From Phycisphaerales bacterium (GTDB lineage Bacteria; Planctomycetota; Phycisphaerae; Tepidisphaerales; Tepidisphaeraceae): DNA of 7,453 bases. Below are positions 6,897 through 7,453 of this stretch, piece by piece. The translations under genes and the position numbers were made by a program. The notes beneath the pieces were generated by a model. That model searched no databases, had not been told where the DNA came from, and was given only the letters and a program-made list of their open reading frames with translations. The first letter of the stretch is position 1. The number at the start of each line of letters is the position of its first letter. Location of the stretch: NCBI GenBank assembly GCA_003153655.1, contig PMAK01000246.1, forward strand, positions 13,354 through 20,806, in the 5' to 3' direction.

Positions 6897-7453
6897 ATGA
6901 TTAAGACTCGATTTGGCAAGACCGGGTTTAACGTCACGCCGCTGGGATTGGGTGCGGCCGAGATCGGTTTTTTGAAGCCCCAGCGCGACCAGGCCGCCAG
7001 TATCCTCAATCTTCTGCTTGATGAAGGCGTCAATGTCATCGACACCGCATCCGCTTACGAAACATCCGAAGAATTGATCGGCGAATCCATCAGTCATCGC
7101 CGCTCACAATACGTTCTCATCAGCAAGTGCGGCCGTTGCGACGGAGATTTGAAAGGTGAGGATTGGAGCGAGCCCCTGATCGCCCAAACCATCGAACGCT
7201 CCTTACGCAGGCTCAAAACGGATGTGCTCGATGTGATGCTGTTGCACACCTGCGAGGAGGTCATATTGCACAAGGGGGAGGCCCTTGGCGCGCTGGTGAA
7301 AGCCAAGAGCGCGGGAAAGATTCGCTTCGTCGGATTCAGCGGCGACAATCAGGCCGTTGCCTACGCGGCGACGTTGCCCGAAGTCGATGTCATCGAAACA
7401 TCCATCAACATCGCCGATCAGGCCAATATCGACTTGGTTTTACCAGTAGCGAG
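6897..7453 (+). CDS. Aldo/keto reductase, 3'-truncated by the window end
   Basis: The frame opens at ATG 6897 and stays open to the end of the window, giving 185 codons of a protein whose family is usually about 280-330 residues. It begins with the AKR hairpin and first strand (TRFGKTGFNVTPLGLGAAEIGF), and the catalytic tetrad is present: D49 in VIDTASAYE, Y54, K77 in LISKCGRCDGD and H117 in VMLLHT. IERSLRRLKTDVLDV (99-113) and AKSAGKIRFVGFSGD (136-150) are typical of the oxidoreductase branch of the (beta/alpha)8 NADPH-dependent reductases. The NADPH-binding C-terminal part lies beyond the window. Substrate is unknown; such enzymes reduce aldehydes, ketones or sugars in the cytosol. It is divergent from the transporter gene with 108 bases between the starts. 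No Shine-Dalgarno sequence precedes the ATG. Confidence 0.93.
   Translation, partial: MIKTRFGKTGFNVTPLGLGAAEIGFLKPQRDQAASILNLLLDEGVNVIDTASAYETSEELIGESISHRRSQYVLISKCGRCDGDLKGEDWSEPLIAQTIERSLRRLKTDVLDVMLLHTCEEVILHKGEALGALVKAKSAGKIRFVGFSGDNQAVAYAATLPEVDVIETSINIADQANIDLVLPVA

Overview
The window is chromosome-like, with high-50s percent G+C judged by eye. It is densely packed with metabolic and transport genes, and I see no mobile element, phage gene, CRISPR array, tRNA or rRNA. The clearest content is a core of the arginine succinyltransferase (AST) pathway of arginine catabolism. The organism cannot be fixed from the sequence. The Ast proteins match the enterobacterial/pseudomonad families along their lengths, but the gene order (an M20 hydrolase before astA-astD-astB, no astE beside astB), the short AstD and the general style suggest a lineage outside the classical gammaproteobacteria. 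A planctomycete (Phycisphaerae-like) is a guess only.

Left part (2-4968, + strand): a 5'-truncated M20 metallo-hydrolase (2-1099), a 95-base gap, then astA (1195-2262), astD (2249-3619, overlapping astA by 14 bases) and astB (3622-4968, two bases after astD). The last three are packed tightly enough to be one transcript with coupled translation. They encode steps 1 (arginine N-succinyltransferase), 4 (succinylglutamate-semialdehyde dehydrogenase) and 2 (succinylarginine dihydrolase). Step 3 (AstC, aminotransferase) and step 5 (AstE, desuccinylase, an M14-type enzyme) are not in the window. The M20 enzyme belongs to a fold that includes N-succinyl-amide hydrolases (DapE), so it could do the last step in place of AstE. 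This is the most interesting hypothesis here.

Right part: a SulP-family anion transporter with a C-terminal STAS domain (4965-6788, - strand) converges on astB, and the two stop codons overlap. A 108-base divergent intergenic region (6789-6896) separates it from a 3'-truncated aldo/keto reductase (6897 to the window end, + strand). That gene has no visible ribosome binding site and may be leaderless.

No exotic system is evident. The points worth checking are the possible AstE replacement, the shortened AstD N terminus, the fully overlapping convergent stops and the possible leaderless start.
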